A stretch of 64,000 nucleotides of DNA from Deltaproteobacteria bacterium (GCA_020845895.1 JADLEX010000045.1:1-64000), one strand, 5' to 3'. Shown: positions 1-8,392, counted from the stretch's first letter. Notes: generated from the sequence alone by a model not told the origin. Numbers and translations are program-made.

Positions 1-162
1 ACGCCCTGATGTCGCGGCGGCTGCTCTCAGGGCGGGTATGGAAACTTTTCGTTCTCGGGTCGGACCACACGTTGTTACGTCGCGGCGGCTGCTCTCAGGG
101 CGGGTATGGAAACTCGACCGGCTCCACCATGGCCGGCCCCATGCAGTCGCGGCGGCGGCTCT

Positions 163-194
163 CCCGCCTCCTCCAAGGCTTCGGCGAGGCAGGC
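163..194. repeat. Hairpin-like insert inside CRISPR repeat 3
   Basis: In the third repeat the first 17 nt (146-162) and last 17 nt (195-211) match the consensus, but the single C between them is replaced by 32 nt. These start CCCGCCT and contain AAGGCTTCGGCGAGGCAGG. With the flanking AGGGCGGG it can pair into an extended hairpin. A near-identical insert sits at the same position in repeat 5. Confidence 0.7.
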
Positions 195-332
195 AGGGCG
201 GGTATGGAAAGTTTTTGCGACCAGAATGACCGCTTCCTCCGAACGGTGTCGCGGCGCTTGCTCTCGGGGCGGGTATGGAGAGGGTTTTACGGAAAAAGCC
301 GTGGCAGTATGTTTCGTCGCGGCGCTTGCTCT

Positions 333-363
333 CCCGCCTTCGCAAGGCTTCGGCGAGGCACGC
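333..363. repeat. Hairpin-like insert inside CRISPR repeat 5
   Basis: Second copy of the insert, 31 nt, between the 17-nt left half (316-332) and the right half beginning AGGGCGGG at 364. It shares AAGGCTTCGGCGAGGCA with the insert at 163-194 and differs at a few bases in its left part. Repeat 7 (from 491) is broken at the same point by an unrelated palindromic stretch, GGCACAGCC paired with GGCTGTGCC. Confidence 0.7.
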
Positions 364-598
364 AGGGCGGGTATGACCGCGACTGCGTCGCAGGGTCGTT
401 GGTTGGTGGTTGGTGGTTGTTGGTCGCGCTGGCGCGAGGGGCGGGTATGGAATCTTTCTTCCCGATAGCCGACGAGAGATGGTACTCGAAGTCGCGGCGG
501 CCGCTCTCCCACCCGGCACAGCCGGGGGCGGCTGTGCCACATGACCCGACGAGGGTTCGCTGGGCGGCGGGTGCGTCGCGTTCCGGAATTGCCGATCT

Positions 599-624
599 CC
601 CTCTCCCGTCATGACGGGAGAGGG
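599..624. repeat. 26-bp perfect palindrome with G-rich direct repeats
   Basis: CCCTCTCCCGTCA is followed directly by its exact reverse complement, so the whole 26 bp is self-complementary. Immediately right of it (625-700) the motif GGGGTGAGG recurs several times. It looks like a dispersed intergenic repeat unit rather than a terminator of a specific gene, since no recognised gene ends here. Confidence 0.75.
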
Positions 625-755
625 CTGGGGTGAGGGCTCTTGGATGGGGTGAGGACCCTTGGCCGTGGTGGGGGCCCCTGCCTGGGGTGAGGGCCCTCGG
701 CCGGGTGGGCGGCAACGTCGCGGGCGGGGGCGCCCGCGCCACACAATGAGAACTG

Positions 756-794
756 CTTCGCGTTCTTCGCGTCTTCGCGTCTTCGCGGTGAAAA
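756..794. repeat. CTTCGCG tandem motif
   Basis: Four near-perfect iterations of a TTCTTCGCG/GTCTTCGCG motif run into GGTGAAAA. This is an intergenic low-complexity repeat of the type seen many times per genome in some high-GC Gram-negatives. The remainder of 625-990 shows no convincing gene, only G-rich repeats and the leader of the following sigma-like gene. Confidence 0.5.
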
Positions 795-990
795 TTCGGT
801 GCTGCTCGACGCGGCGCTGGACATGTCCGACGCGTTGTATTAATCGATATCCGTTCCCTTGAAATTCGAACCGGCTTCAACGCGTCGCTTTTGACATCAT
901 ATCGATGAATCCGAGCAGCCCGTGATTCCCTGCGGCGTTGCGCGGTGCGCATCGAGGTGTCGAGGCGCGGCGGGCACGGCGGGAGAATTC

Positions 991-1752
991 ATGGCGCGCG
1001 ATATCGCCGAGCAATTCGATGCCCTCACCGACGAGGAACTCTGGATTGCCGTTTATCGCGACCTGCGTGTGGAGCTGTTCTGGACGCTGGCCGCGAGATA
1101 CCGCGGCGACATCGTGTTTTATGCGATCAAGATGGCGGCCCGCTCGAGCAGCTCCGAGGATCCCGAGAGCGTAGCCGAGGAGTTTTATCGCTGGTGTCTG
1201 GCGGACGAGCTGGCGCGGAAGTGGCGATCCTTTGATCCCGAGCGCGGCTATCGTCTGAAAACCTACACCAAAACCATCGTCCCTTCCCTGTGGGCGGCAT
1301 ATTACGAACGCGAGCTGTCGTGGGCGGCGAACTTTTTTGTTCGCGGCGCCCGCGTGGATGGTTACGGCATCCCCGTGATGCCCAAAACGGGGACGTTCGC
1401 CGTTTCCGCGGATACCATCGTCGATGTTTATCGGCGGATTCTGGCCGCGCGGGAACTTGTCAATCAGCTCAAGGGCCGCGAGGCATATATTCTTCAATCC
1501 CTTTGGATGCCGGTGTGGCGGGAATATGGAGAACGCGCGGCGAAATATCTGCGGGAGCGCCTCGGGCTCGATCCCGCGCGCGAAGCCCGGACCATGCTGC
1601 GTCTGGCCCGGACCGGAGGCGAACTCGCGGTACGCAACCGTCTGTGCAAAAAGTTGGGCATGACCAAGGGGGCGCTTTTCACCGCCACACACCGCGCCAA
1701 GGCCGCATGGACGGCCCTGTGCGTCGCCCACGGCCAACTGCCCGAGAACTGA
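991..1752 (+). CDS. Sigma-70/ECF-like sigma factor in CRISPR locus
   Basis: 253 aa, soluble. The ATG at 991 is chosen over an upstream start because GGGAG precedes it. Residues about 30-110 resemble sigma region 2: a helical segment with acidic residues and EEFYRWCL, then ELARKWRSFDPERGYRLKTY, where the FDPxRG turn is typical of ECF-like factors. The C-terminal 60 residues resemble region 4, with a helix-turn-helix-like stretch around NRLCKKLGMTKGALFTATHR. Inferred role: redirecting RNA polymerase to target promoters. It sits between the CRISPR array and the cmr operon and is followed 190 bp later by two translationally coupled genes, one Lon-protease-like. A regulated sigma released by proteolysis is therefore an attractive idea. 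The family assignment is by eye; it could be another HTH regulator. Confidence 0.55.
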   Translation: MARDIAEQFDALTDEELWIAVYRDLRVELFWTLAARYRGDIVFYAIKMAARSSSSEDPESVAEEFYRWCLADELARKWRSFDPERGYRLKTYTKTIVPSLWAAYYERELSWAANFFVRGARVDGYGIPVMPKTGTFAVSADTIVDVYRRILAARELVNQLKGREAYILQSLWMPVWREYGERAAKYLRERLGLDPAREARTMLRLARTGGELAVRNRLCKKLGMTKGALFTATHRAKAAWTALCVAHGQLPEN

Positions 1753-1941
1753 GGCCGGCGGCCAGAACGGGACCCGACAAAAAATTTCGCGATTTCCGTA
1801 AGATCCGCGCCGATACACGGGTATGAAGTAGACGGATTGGCTTGCCCTTTTCGACCGGCGCCTTTAACGAGGACCTGGGTCGAGTTGCGGCGCATCGACC
1901 GAGTTTGATTGCGCCTGTTTGCGGCGCAAGAGGTGCGGCGA

Positions 1942-3117
1942 GTGGCCGGAAATTCGGGCCCCAAGGGGCCATCCGATAAACCGTTGGATCTCGCCCGTTC
2001 GTTGGCGGAGCTGGCCGGCAAGGGCGCGCATGGATCCGACGACGCCGTCTGGAATCTGGCGGTGCGTGTCGGACTCTATCTGCGCCGCGGTGGACGCATC
2101 GAGCTGTCCGCCACCCTGCCCCATGCGGCGCGGATTGTGCTCTCGCAAATCGCCCGGTTGAACTTTCCGGCTTCGTACGACCGCTTGGCGCGGCGACTGC
2201 GCCGACGTTCGAATCCGCTCGACCAGAACGCCGCGCTGGAATTCCTGCGTCGCCGCGACGACGCGCAGGCGGCGTGGCACGCGGTCATGGCCGTCATCGA
2301 CCCCGCGAGGTCGTGCGGAGACGCGGAGGCGACCCGGCGGATGGCCGAAATGCACCGGTTGTGGACCGCGGACGAGGCGTTCTTCACCGAATTCGCGTGG
2401 GCGTTTTTTGAAGCCGAAGACTGGACGATGTGCGAGCGTCGGATGTTGTTCGATCCGGTGATCGCAGCGGAATACCCGTGGTTCACCCTCTTGCCGCGTG
2501 CCTGGGACGAGGTCTGGCTCGCGCCGCCGATCGGGCCCGCGGCGGATGTGTCGGCGCGGCAATCAAGACCTGGACTCGGCTCGCGCACGCATTCGGCCGC
2601 CATCGATCGTGCGTTTCGGCGGGTGCTCGACCTGTCGCCGCGGGTCGGAAAGGCGGCCATTCTCCAAGCTCTCGCCCCAGGGGCGGCGGCCGCCGACGAC
2701 GAATCACAGGCACGTCGTTTCGCGTTCACTTCGTTGGCGGATCGACTTGCCGGCGAAATCGGCGTGCTGCGCGTACGCGTGCGTGCGCCGGGGGAGTGTC
2801 CCGAGATCACCGGGGGCAAGGACGCGATCGTCGAGGTGGATGTGGCGGTTGACCGCGCGGGCGCACTGCGCTTTGTCTTCGGCGATGGAAACGGGACGGC
2901 ACGCACGGACGCCGACGGCGCGGTCGTCCATCTGGGCAAGCGCTGGGCCAACGTGAAGGACGGCGTTGCGGTGATCCGTTGTGACGATCCGGCGGAGTTC
3001 TATCGCCGCCTCCGCGCGCTCCCCGATTCGCTCGCGGTGGTCTGGATCGACGGTAGAATTCTCTATGGAGAGTCTGTTTCCGCCGAGAACGCCGCGGGCG
3101 ACACCGCGCCGCCATGA
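1942..3117 (+). CDS. Hypothetical protein coupled to Lon-like protease
   Basis: Unrecognised, 391 aa from the GTG at 1942, which has AGAGG about 8 nt upstream; a TTG at 1909 would add 11 residues. No signal peptide or membrane helix. The N-terminal 200 residues are rich in Arg, Ala and Leu and look helical, possibly repeat-like. The C-terminal 120 residues look like alternating strand and helix, ending in AVVWIDGRILYG. Its TGA overlaps the ATG of the Lon-like gene (ATGA), so the two products are probably made in fixed proportion and may form a complex. By position it could be the sigma inhibitor or protease substrate (the CalpT role) or the signal sensor. That is inference from context only. 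Confidence 0.6.
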   Translation: MAGNSGPKGPSDKPLDLARSLAELAGKGAHGSDDAVWNLAVRVGLYLRRGGRIELSATLPHAARIVLSQIARLNFPASYDRLARRLRRRSNPLDQNAALEFLRRRDDAQAAWHAVMAVIDPARSCGDAEATRRMAEMHRLWTADEAFFTEFAWAFFEAEDWTMCERRMLFDPVIAAEYPWFTLLPRAWDEVWLAPPIGPAADVSARQSRPGLGSRTHSAAIDRAFRRVLDLSPRVGKAAILQALAPGAAAADDESQARRFAFTSLADRLAGEIGVLRVRVRAPGECPEITGGKDAIVEVDVAVDRAGALRFVFGDGNGTARTDADGAVVHLGKRWANVKDGVAVIRCDDPAEFYRRLRALPDSLAVVWIDGRILYGESVSAENAAGDTAPP

Positions 3118-4370
3118 CGGCCGCGCTATTGTGGAGACGACTTCGCGCGGCGGGCCACGATCCGATCCGCCTCGCCCGTCTCTGCCAAACGCTTCCCGAT
3201 CTCCTGGCGCCGATTCTGACCGACGAAGCGCTGAACCGAGTGCTCGAGTCCGGCCGGGCTTGGCTCGACGAGTCCGCGACGGCGACATTGACGCGCGTGC
3301 GGGATATCGCCCAGGCGGGCGAGCGCGAATTCGGAGAAACCGACGAACGATTTCACGACGTCGCGCCCTGCCCGATCGTTTTCGCATGGCGAGCGTCGCC
3401 GGGATCGTCATACGCACCCGCCGCCGTGGTGGAGGGTGTCATTCGGATCGGCGCCCAGCAGGGACGCGTGGGTCGGATGTCTTTTCAGCATGCCGTCGAA
3501 GAAGCGCTCACACTGGCCGACGCGATGGTTCCGGGGCCCGAGCGGCCGATCCTGCGCTTGCGCCGCGAAGAATGGGCGACGCTGCTCGACGACGGCAGCG
3601 CGGGTTTTGCCGTGTTCTTTCACGCGGTGAGCCTGCTGCTGGCCGTGCCGGTGATGGGGAATCTCGCGATTTCGGCGGGGCTGGAGAACGGCCGGCTCGC
3701 GCCCGCCGCGCGCATCGCCGACAAGGCCCGGGCGGTGCGCCGGTCGGGGCGTGGCATTTTCGTGGTGTGCGGCGACGACGCGGCGCGCGCCGCGGTGGAC
3801 GCGGAGCCGTCGCTCTCGGTGATCGCACTGCCGCAGGGAGCGTCGGCGGTGACGGCGTTCGGTATCGCGATCGGCGAGCTCATTCTGAAGTGCCTTTGGC
3901 AACCGCTGCACATCGCACCAACCGCGCGGTTTCTGCTCGAGCGCGCGCGGATCTCGGGTCGCCGCGGATTTGACGTGCTCGACGACCTCGGACGCATTGT
4001 GATGATGCTCGCAATGTCCCCGCCGCCGCCGTGCGAGGACGAGGATCTGGACGCGCTGCGCCTCGACGCCCTGCGGCTCGATTGCGCCCTGCTGGCCGAG
4101 CGCGGGCGATGGGACGCGCTGGCACGCGCGCTCACCGATCTCGACCGGCTCCTGCGCGACCTCGAGGCGGATCGGGCGTGCCCGTCGAATTTCGAGGATG
4201 CCTACTGCGACTGGCCGCTGTTCATGGCGGCGTTCTGCCGAGGCATCGGGCGCGGAACCGATATCCGCGAGCACCTGGCCGAGGCGCGGCACCGTGCGTC
4301 GAAATTCTGGCCGCCGAACCGGCGGCGCGTGGAGAGGATTGCGGAACTCGAGCGGGTCTTTCTGGCTTGA
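3114..4370 (+). CDS. Lon-like (S16 fold) protease domain protein
   Basis: 418 aa, soluble, no AAA module. Residues about 100-260 follow the order of the Lon proteolytic domain: GVIRIG, a helix, DDGSAGFAVFFHAVSLL (compare DGPSAG in Lon), LAISAGLENGRLAPAARIADKARAVRRSG (compare the strand-turn and GG-KEKLLAAHR segment), IFVV, then LSVIALPQGASAVTAF. Ser162 and Lys204 are 42 residues apart, against 43 in E. coli Lon (S679/K722), so a Ser-Lys dyad is plausible. The N-terminal 90 and C-terminal 150 residues are helical and unassigned; no SAVED or CARF domain was recognised. ATGA overlap with the preceding gene. It lies inside a type III-B CRISPR locus and resembles, in logic, the signal-activated protease CalpL. 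Protease activity is inferred. Confidence 0.6.
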   Translation: MTAALLWRRLRAAGHDPIRLARLCQTLPDLLAPILTDEALNRVLESGRAWLDESATATLTRVRDIAQAGEREFGETDERFHDVAPCPIVFAWRASPGSSYAPAAVVEGVIRIGAQQGRVGRMSFQHAVEEALTLADAMVPGPERPILRLRREEWATLLDDGSAGFAVFFHAVSLLLAVPVMGNLAISAGLENGRLAPAARIADKARAVRRSGRGIFVVCGDDAARAAVDAEPSLSVIALPQGASAVTAFGIAIGELILKCLWQPLHIAPTARFLLERARISGRRGFDVLDDLGRIVMMLAMSPPPPCEDEDLDALRLDALRLDCALLAERGRWDALARALTDLDRLLRDLEADRACPSNFEDAYCDWPLFMAAFCRGIGRGTDIREHLAEARHRASKFWPPNRRRVERIAELERVFLA

Positions 4371-4376
4371 CCGGGT

Positions 4377-6182
4377 TCAGGATTGCGGGCGATTGTCCGC
4401 AACGAAATCCACGCACTTCTTCTTTTTTACGTCTAGCCAATTCAGGATGCGTGTTCCGCACAGGAATCCGAAATAGGCAAAAACGGACGCGGCAACTCCC
4501 GAGCCGATTCCCCATACCAAGAGTCGTTTGTCGCCATCGGGATAAAGCGAAAGGCTGAGCCCGGCGAGAATCGCGGCGACAACCGCGACCGCCACCGCGC
4601 TAATGTTGAGGTAAGCGATCTGGCCGAGGCGGGTATTGATCTTGGACAGCGAGAACTCGTGCAGGGCTTTGATCTCCGCGTCGACCTCCTCGAAGAGGCG
4701 GACGTTGCTCATGTTCCGGTTCCACAGGTCGAACATCTCGATGCCCTGCTCCTGCGAAGTGATCTCGCAAAACCAGTACTTGTTGTGGAAGAGCAGGAAG
4801 TCCTGACGCAGATCCTCGATCTCCCTGGCCAGCTCGGGGTGGTCAACGCCCCGGTCGTGGATCTTCTGTGTGATCTCGGCGCTGCGTTCCGAGAAACGCA
4901 GGAGCCCCGCGCGCAGCGTGACGAGCAGATTCGCCATCTGGAAGTACATGGTTTCGAAGTCGCGGCGCAGTTTGGTTCGCGCAAACCAGTTTTCGTCGCT
5001 CGTGCCTTGGACCAGCATAACGCCGCCGTAGCGGCAGAATCCGTAGACCGTGCCCAAGTCCCGATAGCGCAGGTAGAGCGAAGATTCGAGCAGATGGTCG
5101 CGGATGAGCGAATTCTCGTGGTAAGTGTTCTTCGCCGGGTCCGCGAAGACCAGCCGATAAAGGAATTCGCGGTATGCCTGAGACTCGCCCGTCAGTTCTC
5201 CGAACGGGTTCTGGGGTTCACGTGGGTTCGAGGACATCGTCGCCCCAAGCGGCGTGAATCCCGTGATGCTTTCGTGGAGATACGTATAAGACCAGTAAAA
5301 TCCCCGCTCGTCGAAAATCGGTCCCTCGACTTTCAGGTCCGGGCAGCGGATGTCGGCTACGAATCGGTCTATCCAGAACTGGAAGTGGCGACCGATATAC
5401 CCATCTTGTGGGCTGTCGGACTGGTTTCCCATGACGAAACAGTCGAATCGAGCTCCGAAGTCTTCCGAGGCTCCCTGGCCGTCCGCACTTGGAACGTTGG
5501 TGAAGTTCCCTTTCTCATCCAGGAAGCCGAAACGCACGAAATTTGGAAGCTCGCCGATACCCTTCTGCGAGGCACCCCATCCTTCGTCGGGCCGATGGTC
5601 GGCGTTTCCCCGAAACATCTCCGCTTCGCCGATATCCACGAACGACGGCCCCCGACGGCGAAGCAGATTCGTCACGTCGAAGGCGTCGGCCATCGTCAGG
5701 AGCGTCTGATTTCCCTGCTGAGCGACCTTGCGGCTGTCCCAGACGACTTCGATCGAAAGGATCGCCACGTCCACGTCGTAGAGCATCACCGCGACGTCTT
5801 CGACGCGAAGCCGCACGAATCGTTCCGATTCCTCCCGATCCATCCGTCTCGGCAAACCGATCTCGACGTAGAGGTTTTTCTTGCAATCGTCCTTCAGATT
5901 GTAGACATAAAGCGCATCGAGCGACCCGGATCGATCAGCCGCCTTTTGGTTTTGCGGCACGAACAGCAGCTTTCGCGCGTGCGGGTGGAAGTAGACGTAT
6001 TCGGCGTAGGTATCGGGACGGCCGATCTGGATCTCGGGCGAAGCGGTTTGAAACCACGCTCCCGAGAGGGATGCCCGTTTGCTCGCGGGAATGGACTTGA
6101 ACGAGCCCGCGGCGAGCCGCAGCGGCAGGAAGAAGAAGGACTTGTACAGCCACACGCGCTCGGCGTCCGGGGTCTGCGTCAT
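4377..6182 (-). CDS. CorA-like two-TM membrane protein, candidate type III effector
   Basis: 601 aa. Last gene of the cmr operon: it starts 24 nt after the cmr6 stop on the same strand, with GGAG upstream. Residues 1 to about 400 are a soluble domain I do not recognise. Residues about 400-520 are long amphipathic helices (QMANLLVTLRAGLLRFSE, EIEDLRQDFLLFHNKYWF). Two hydrophobic helices follow at about 525-550 and 557-582, then a basic cytoplasmic tail. A long helix followed by a C-terminal TM pair is the CorA topology, but the GMN signature of Mg2+ channels is absent. CorA-family proteins are known ancillary effectors of type III-B systems, where membrane activity follows a Cas10-made nucleotide signal. 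Here that role is inferred from operon position and topology. Confidence 0.55.
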   Translation of the reverse strand: MTQTPDAERVWLYKSFFFLPLRLAAGSFKSIPASKRASLSGAWFQTASPEIQIGRPDTYAEYVYFHPHARKLLFVPQNQKAADRSGSLDALYVYNLKDDCKKNLYVEIGLPRRMDREESERFVRLRVEDVAVMLYDVDVAILSIEVVWDSRKVAQQGNQTLLTMADAFDVTNLLRRRGPSFVDIGEAEMFRGNADHRPDEGWGASQKGIGELPNFVRFGFLDEKGNFTNVPSADGQGASEDFGARFDCFVMGNQSDSPQDGYIGRHFQFWIDRFVADIRCPDLKVEGPIFDERGFYWSYTYLHESITGFTPLGATMSSNPREPQNPFGELTGESQAYREFLYRLVFADPAKNTYHENSLIRDHLLESSLYLRYRDLGTVYGFCRYGGVMLVQGTSDENWFARTKLRRDFETMYFQMANLLVTLRAGLLRFSERSAEITQKIHDRGVDHPELAREIEDLRQDFLLFHNKYWFCEITSQEQGIEMFDLWNRNMSNVRLFEEVDAEIKALHEFSLSKINTRLGQIAYLNISAVAVAVVAAILAGLSLSLYPDGDKRLLVWGIGSGVAASVFAYFGFLCGTRILNWLDVKKKKCVDFVADNRPQS

Positions 6183-6206
6183 CGTGCGTTCGCTCCGTTA
6201 CTCGTT

Positions 6207-7061
6207 CTAGACCAGTCGACCGTAACCGCTCGACGTTTTCGCGCCGATTCCGTCGTTCTTCAAGGCTTCCAGGAGAATCCGCATGGCGAGTGCGGTCCAG
6301 TCCCGTTCTCCCTCGAGCGCGATCAGGAACTTCGTGCCCGGCGCGACGTTGATGTACGCTACAGGGGTCGGGCTGTCCCAGTCCGCGGGAGGCGAATCGT
6401 CGCCCCGATAATAGTTCGGGTGATGCACGGTCATCACGTCCGGAAGGAACGGCTTGCCTCCCGGACCGCTGCCCGGGATGTACCACGCGTCGTGGAAGAT
6501 CACGCCGCCCGCGCCCGCCACGTGGCCGAACAGCAGGTCGTGCGTGGTGAAGTCCCAACCGTGTTGCTCCTCGTTTTCACGTCGCTGCTCCGGCGTCCAT
6601 GCAGGCGAGGGCATGTACTGCTTGCGGACCGGATCGGTCACGTCGTCGGACGTCGCATGTTCTTTCGCGAGCCCGCCGTACACGCGGCGGCAGGTGTGCG
6701 ACGCGAGGCCCTTGAGCGCCGAGCCGGGCAGGATCGGCACGCCGTAGGTGCGATGCAGCCGCAGCGAGGTTTCGAGCACGCTGTCCGCTCCGAGACCCAC
6801 CGCGATGCGGGAGGAGGCGGAGACGGGACTCTGAGAAAATCGATCGGCATCCGCGAATCGACTGTTCCAGCGCTCGAACGCCCCTGAGTAGGCTGGTCCG
6901 AACGAATTCAGTCCGGCCAGCTTGACGTACAGCTGCTTTTCGGAATCGTGAGCCGGCTCCCCCAAGCTCGCCACATAACGTTCGAGCGCGAGTCCAGCAT
7001 GGCTGAATGCGATGAGGTTGGGGTCCGGAAAGTGGTTTCTGCGCGCCTGGACTTCCGGCAT
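6207..7061 (-). CDS. cmr6: Type III-B CRISPR RAMP protein Cmr6
   Basis: 284 aa, usual size for Cmr6, the subunit capping the 3' end of the crRNA backbone in the Cmr effector. Recognisable RAMP features: an N-terminal helix rich in basic residues, the glycine-rich loop GSALKGLASHTCRR, then LLFGHVAGAGGVIFHDAWY and DVMTVHHPNYYRG, all characteristic of Cmr6. The start codon shares one base with the cmr5 stop (TGATG), so translation is coupled. The next gene downstream is the CorA-like protein. Confidence 0.9.
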   Translation of the reverse strand: MPEVQARRNHFPDPNLIAFSHAGLALERYVASLGEPAHDSEKQLYVKLAGLNSFGPAYSGAFERWNSRFADADRFSQSPVSASSRIAVGLGADSVLETSLRLHRTYGVPILPGSALKGLASHTCRRVYGGLAKEHATSDDVTDPVRKQYMPSPAWTPEQRRENEEQHGWDFTTHDLLFGHVAGAGGVIFHDAWYIPGSGPGGKPFLPDVMTVHHPNYYRGDDSPPADWDSPTPVAYINVAPGTKFLIALEGERDWTALAMRILLEALKNDGIGAKTSSGYGRLV

Positions 7062-7462
7062 CAGCGATCTCCTCGTGCGGCGTCGTTAGTGGGATCGAGG
7101 CCATAGATCCCCTCGGCGTAGCGCTTGTACCAAATGGACGCGTCGAGAACCTGGCGCGTCGCGAGCGCATACTTCCGAGTGTCGGGGAAGGATTGGATTT
7201 CCGTCTGCACCGTGTTCTGCGTGTATCCAAGAATCGCAGCCAGGTCAGAGAGCACCCAGCCGAACTCGGGCTTTTTCTGCTCGTCGTACTTACTGGCGAT
7301 AAACGCCACGGCCTGCGAGAGGCCGTTCGTCAGAACGAGATACGGCAGACGCATCCAGAGTCCGCCGTACTTTTCCATCTTGTCCTTTTTCGCGACACGA
7401 GCCGGCGTCTGCATGTGGACATACGCGAGACGGGCCCATTTCTGCGATTGAATCTCCGCCAT
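7061..7462 (-). CDS. cmr5: Type III-B CRISPR small subunit Cmr5
   Basis: 133 aa, all-helical, matching the small Cmr5 subunit that lines the target RNA in the Cmr complex. The pattern of an N-terminal basic helix (SQKWARLAYVHM), a middle TNGLSQAVAFIASK segment and a C-terminal YALATRQVLDASIWYKRYAEGI helix is typical. ATG at 7462 with GGGAGG upstream. It sits between cmr4 (12-nt gap) and cmr6 (1-nt overlap), the standard position. Confidence 0.9.
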   Translation of the reverse strand: MAEIQSQKWARLAYVHMQTPARVAKKDKMEKYGGLWMRLPYLVLTNGLSQAVAFIASKYDEQKKPEFGWVLSDLAAILGYTQNTVQTEIQSFPDTRKYALATRQVLDASIWYKRYAEGIYGLDPTNDAARGDR

Positions 7463-7474
7463 CGTCGTCCTCCC

Positions 7475-8392
7475 TCAAGCGCCCGCGATGAAGCGGGCGA
7501 CGCCGCGGCCCACGGTGGCCTTGCCGCCGAACTGCGTTGTGCGGTCGGCTCCGGCGGCGCCGACGGCGTGATCCAGAACCTGTGCGTCCGTCAGGTTGAC
7601 GTCGCTCTTACGGGATTTCTCGCCCATCGCGACGCCCCACAGCAGGCTCTCCGCAGGGAGGGCTTCCTCGTACCAAAGCTGGCCGTTGGCGACCGTCTTG
7701 GTGTCTTCCGCGATCCGAATCCGCGCGCAGATCTCGGTCGCGGTTTCATAGAGGAAGGCGAAGTCGTCATCCGAAACGATGACAAAACGCGCTTTGAAAA
7801 GTGCTCTCCACGTCGCGGCGGCGGAATTTGGCGTTGCTTGGATGGGCCAGAGCAATGATGAGAAATGCGTCGCCCACAAGTCGGCTGTCTCATTGCCGGG
7901 ACTCGTGCCGTTAGGCGGATTCACAGCGACCTTCAACTTCAGATCTTCCAGATAGACTGACCCCGCCGCGACAACCCCGCCATTGGCGGGAGACTTCGTG
8001 AAAACGTCGGCGTCCGCGAAGTCGAACTCAAATTGAGCCGGAGTGCCCATCGCGTCCCGCCGATACCGCTCCAGCACCATCGGCGACGTCACCCACGCGA
8101 AAGTGCCGTACAGCGAACGCACGGGCAGGCACAGCAGCCGCGCGTCGCCGAACACGATCGCCCCCGCATAATCGCTCGCATTTCCGGTCTCGGGGCCGAA
8201 GACCGCCGTCTTTTGATCGTCCGCCAGACTCGATTCCGCGCGTAAAACGCCCTTGACGGTGCTGCCGGGCACGATGGGCAATTTCGTCGCCTTTTCGCGC
8301 GCGATGGGCAGGTCGACGAGGCCGATGCCCTGTCCCGTTCCGGCGTGCAGCGGCGAGAGCGCGTGGATGAAGTACATACGTTTCGCGGTCAT
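7475..8392 (-). CDS. cmr4: Type III-B CRISPR RAMP nuclease subunit Cmr4
   Basis: 305 aa. Cmr4 forms the repeated backbone of the effector and cuts target RNA at 6-nt intervals. The N-terminal signature HALSPLHAGTGQGIGLVDLP contains Asp27, which aligns with the catalytic Asp of Pyrococcus Cmr4 (D26), so RNA cleavage is probably retained. The RAMP glycine-rich loop follows as VPGSTVKGVLR. ATG at 8392 with GGAGGG upstream; an internal ATG six codons in is an alternative start. Downstream of cmr3 by 19 nt. Confidence 0.92.
   Translation of the reverse strand: MTAKRMYFIHALSPLHAGTGQGIGLVDLPIAREKATKLPIVPGSTVKGVLRAESSLADDQKTAVFGPETGNASDYAGAIVFGDARLLCLPVRSLYGTFAWVTSPMVLERYRRDAMGTPAQFEFDFADADVFTKSPANGGVVAAGSVYLEDLKLKVAVNPPNGTSPGNETADLWATHFSSLLWPIQATPNSAAATWRALFKARFVIVSDDDFAFLYETATEICARIRIAEDTKTVANGQLWYEEALPAESLLWGVAMGEKSRKSDVNLTDAQVLDHAVGAAGADRTTQFGGKATVGRGVARFIAGA

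Larger units (their letters stand above)
11..560 (+). CRISPR. Trailer end of a type III-associated CRISPR array
   Basis: Two intact 35-nt repeats (11-45 and 79-113) are identical, starting GTCGCGGCGG and ending GGTATGGAAAC. More divergent copies follow at 146-211, 248-282, 316-380, 423-454 and from 491. Spacers are about 32-43 nt. Repeats decay progressively to the right, and the GAAAC end matches the 3' handle usual in type III repeats, so the array is read on the + strand and the leader lies left of the window. Bases 1-10 are the end of another spacer. Copies three, five and seven are interrupted by extra sequence at the same internal position (listed separately). The array lies about 4 kb from the end of the cmr operon, which supports the type III-B assignment. 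Confidence 0.88.

Noticed and set aside
4659-6887. 742-aa open frame on the + strand
   Set aside because: Antisense to the CorA-like gene and cmr6; no motif, no ribosome site; long because of high GC and codon bias of the true genes.
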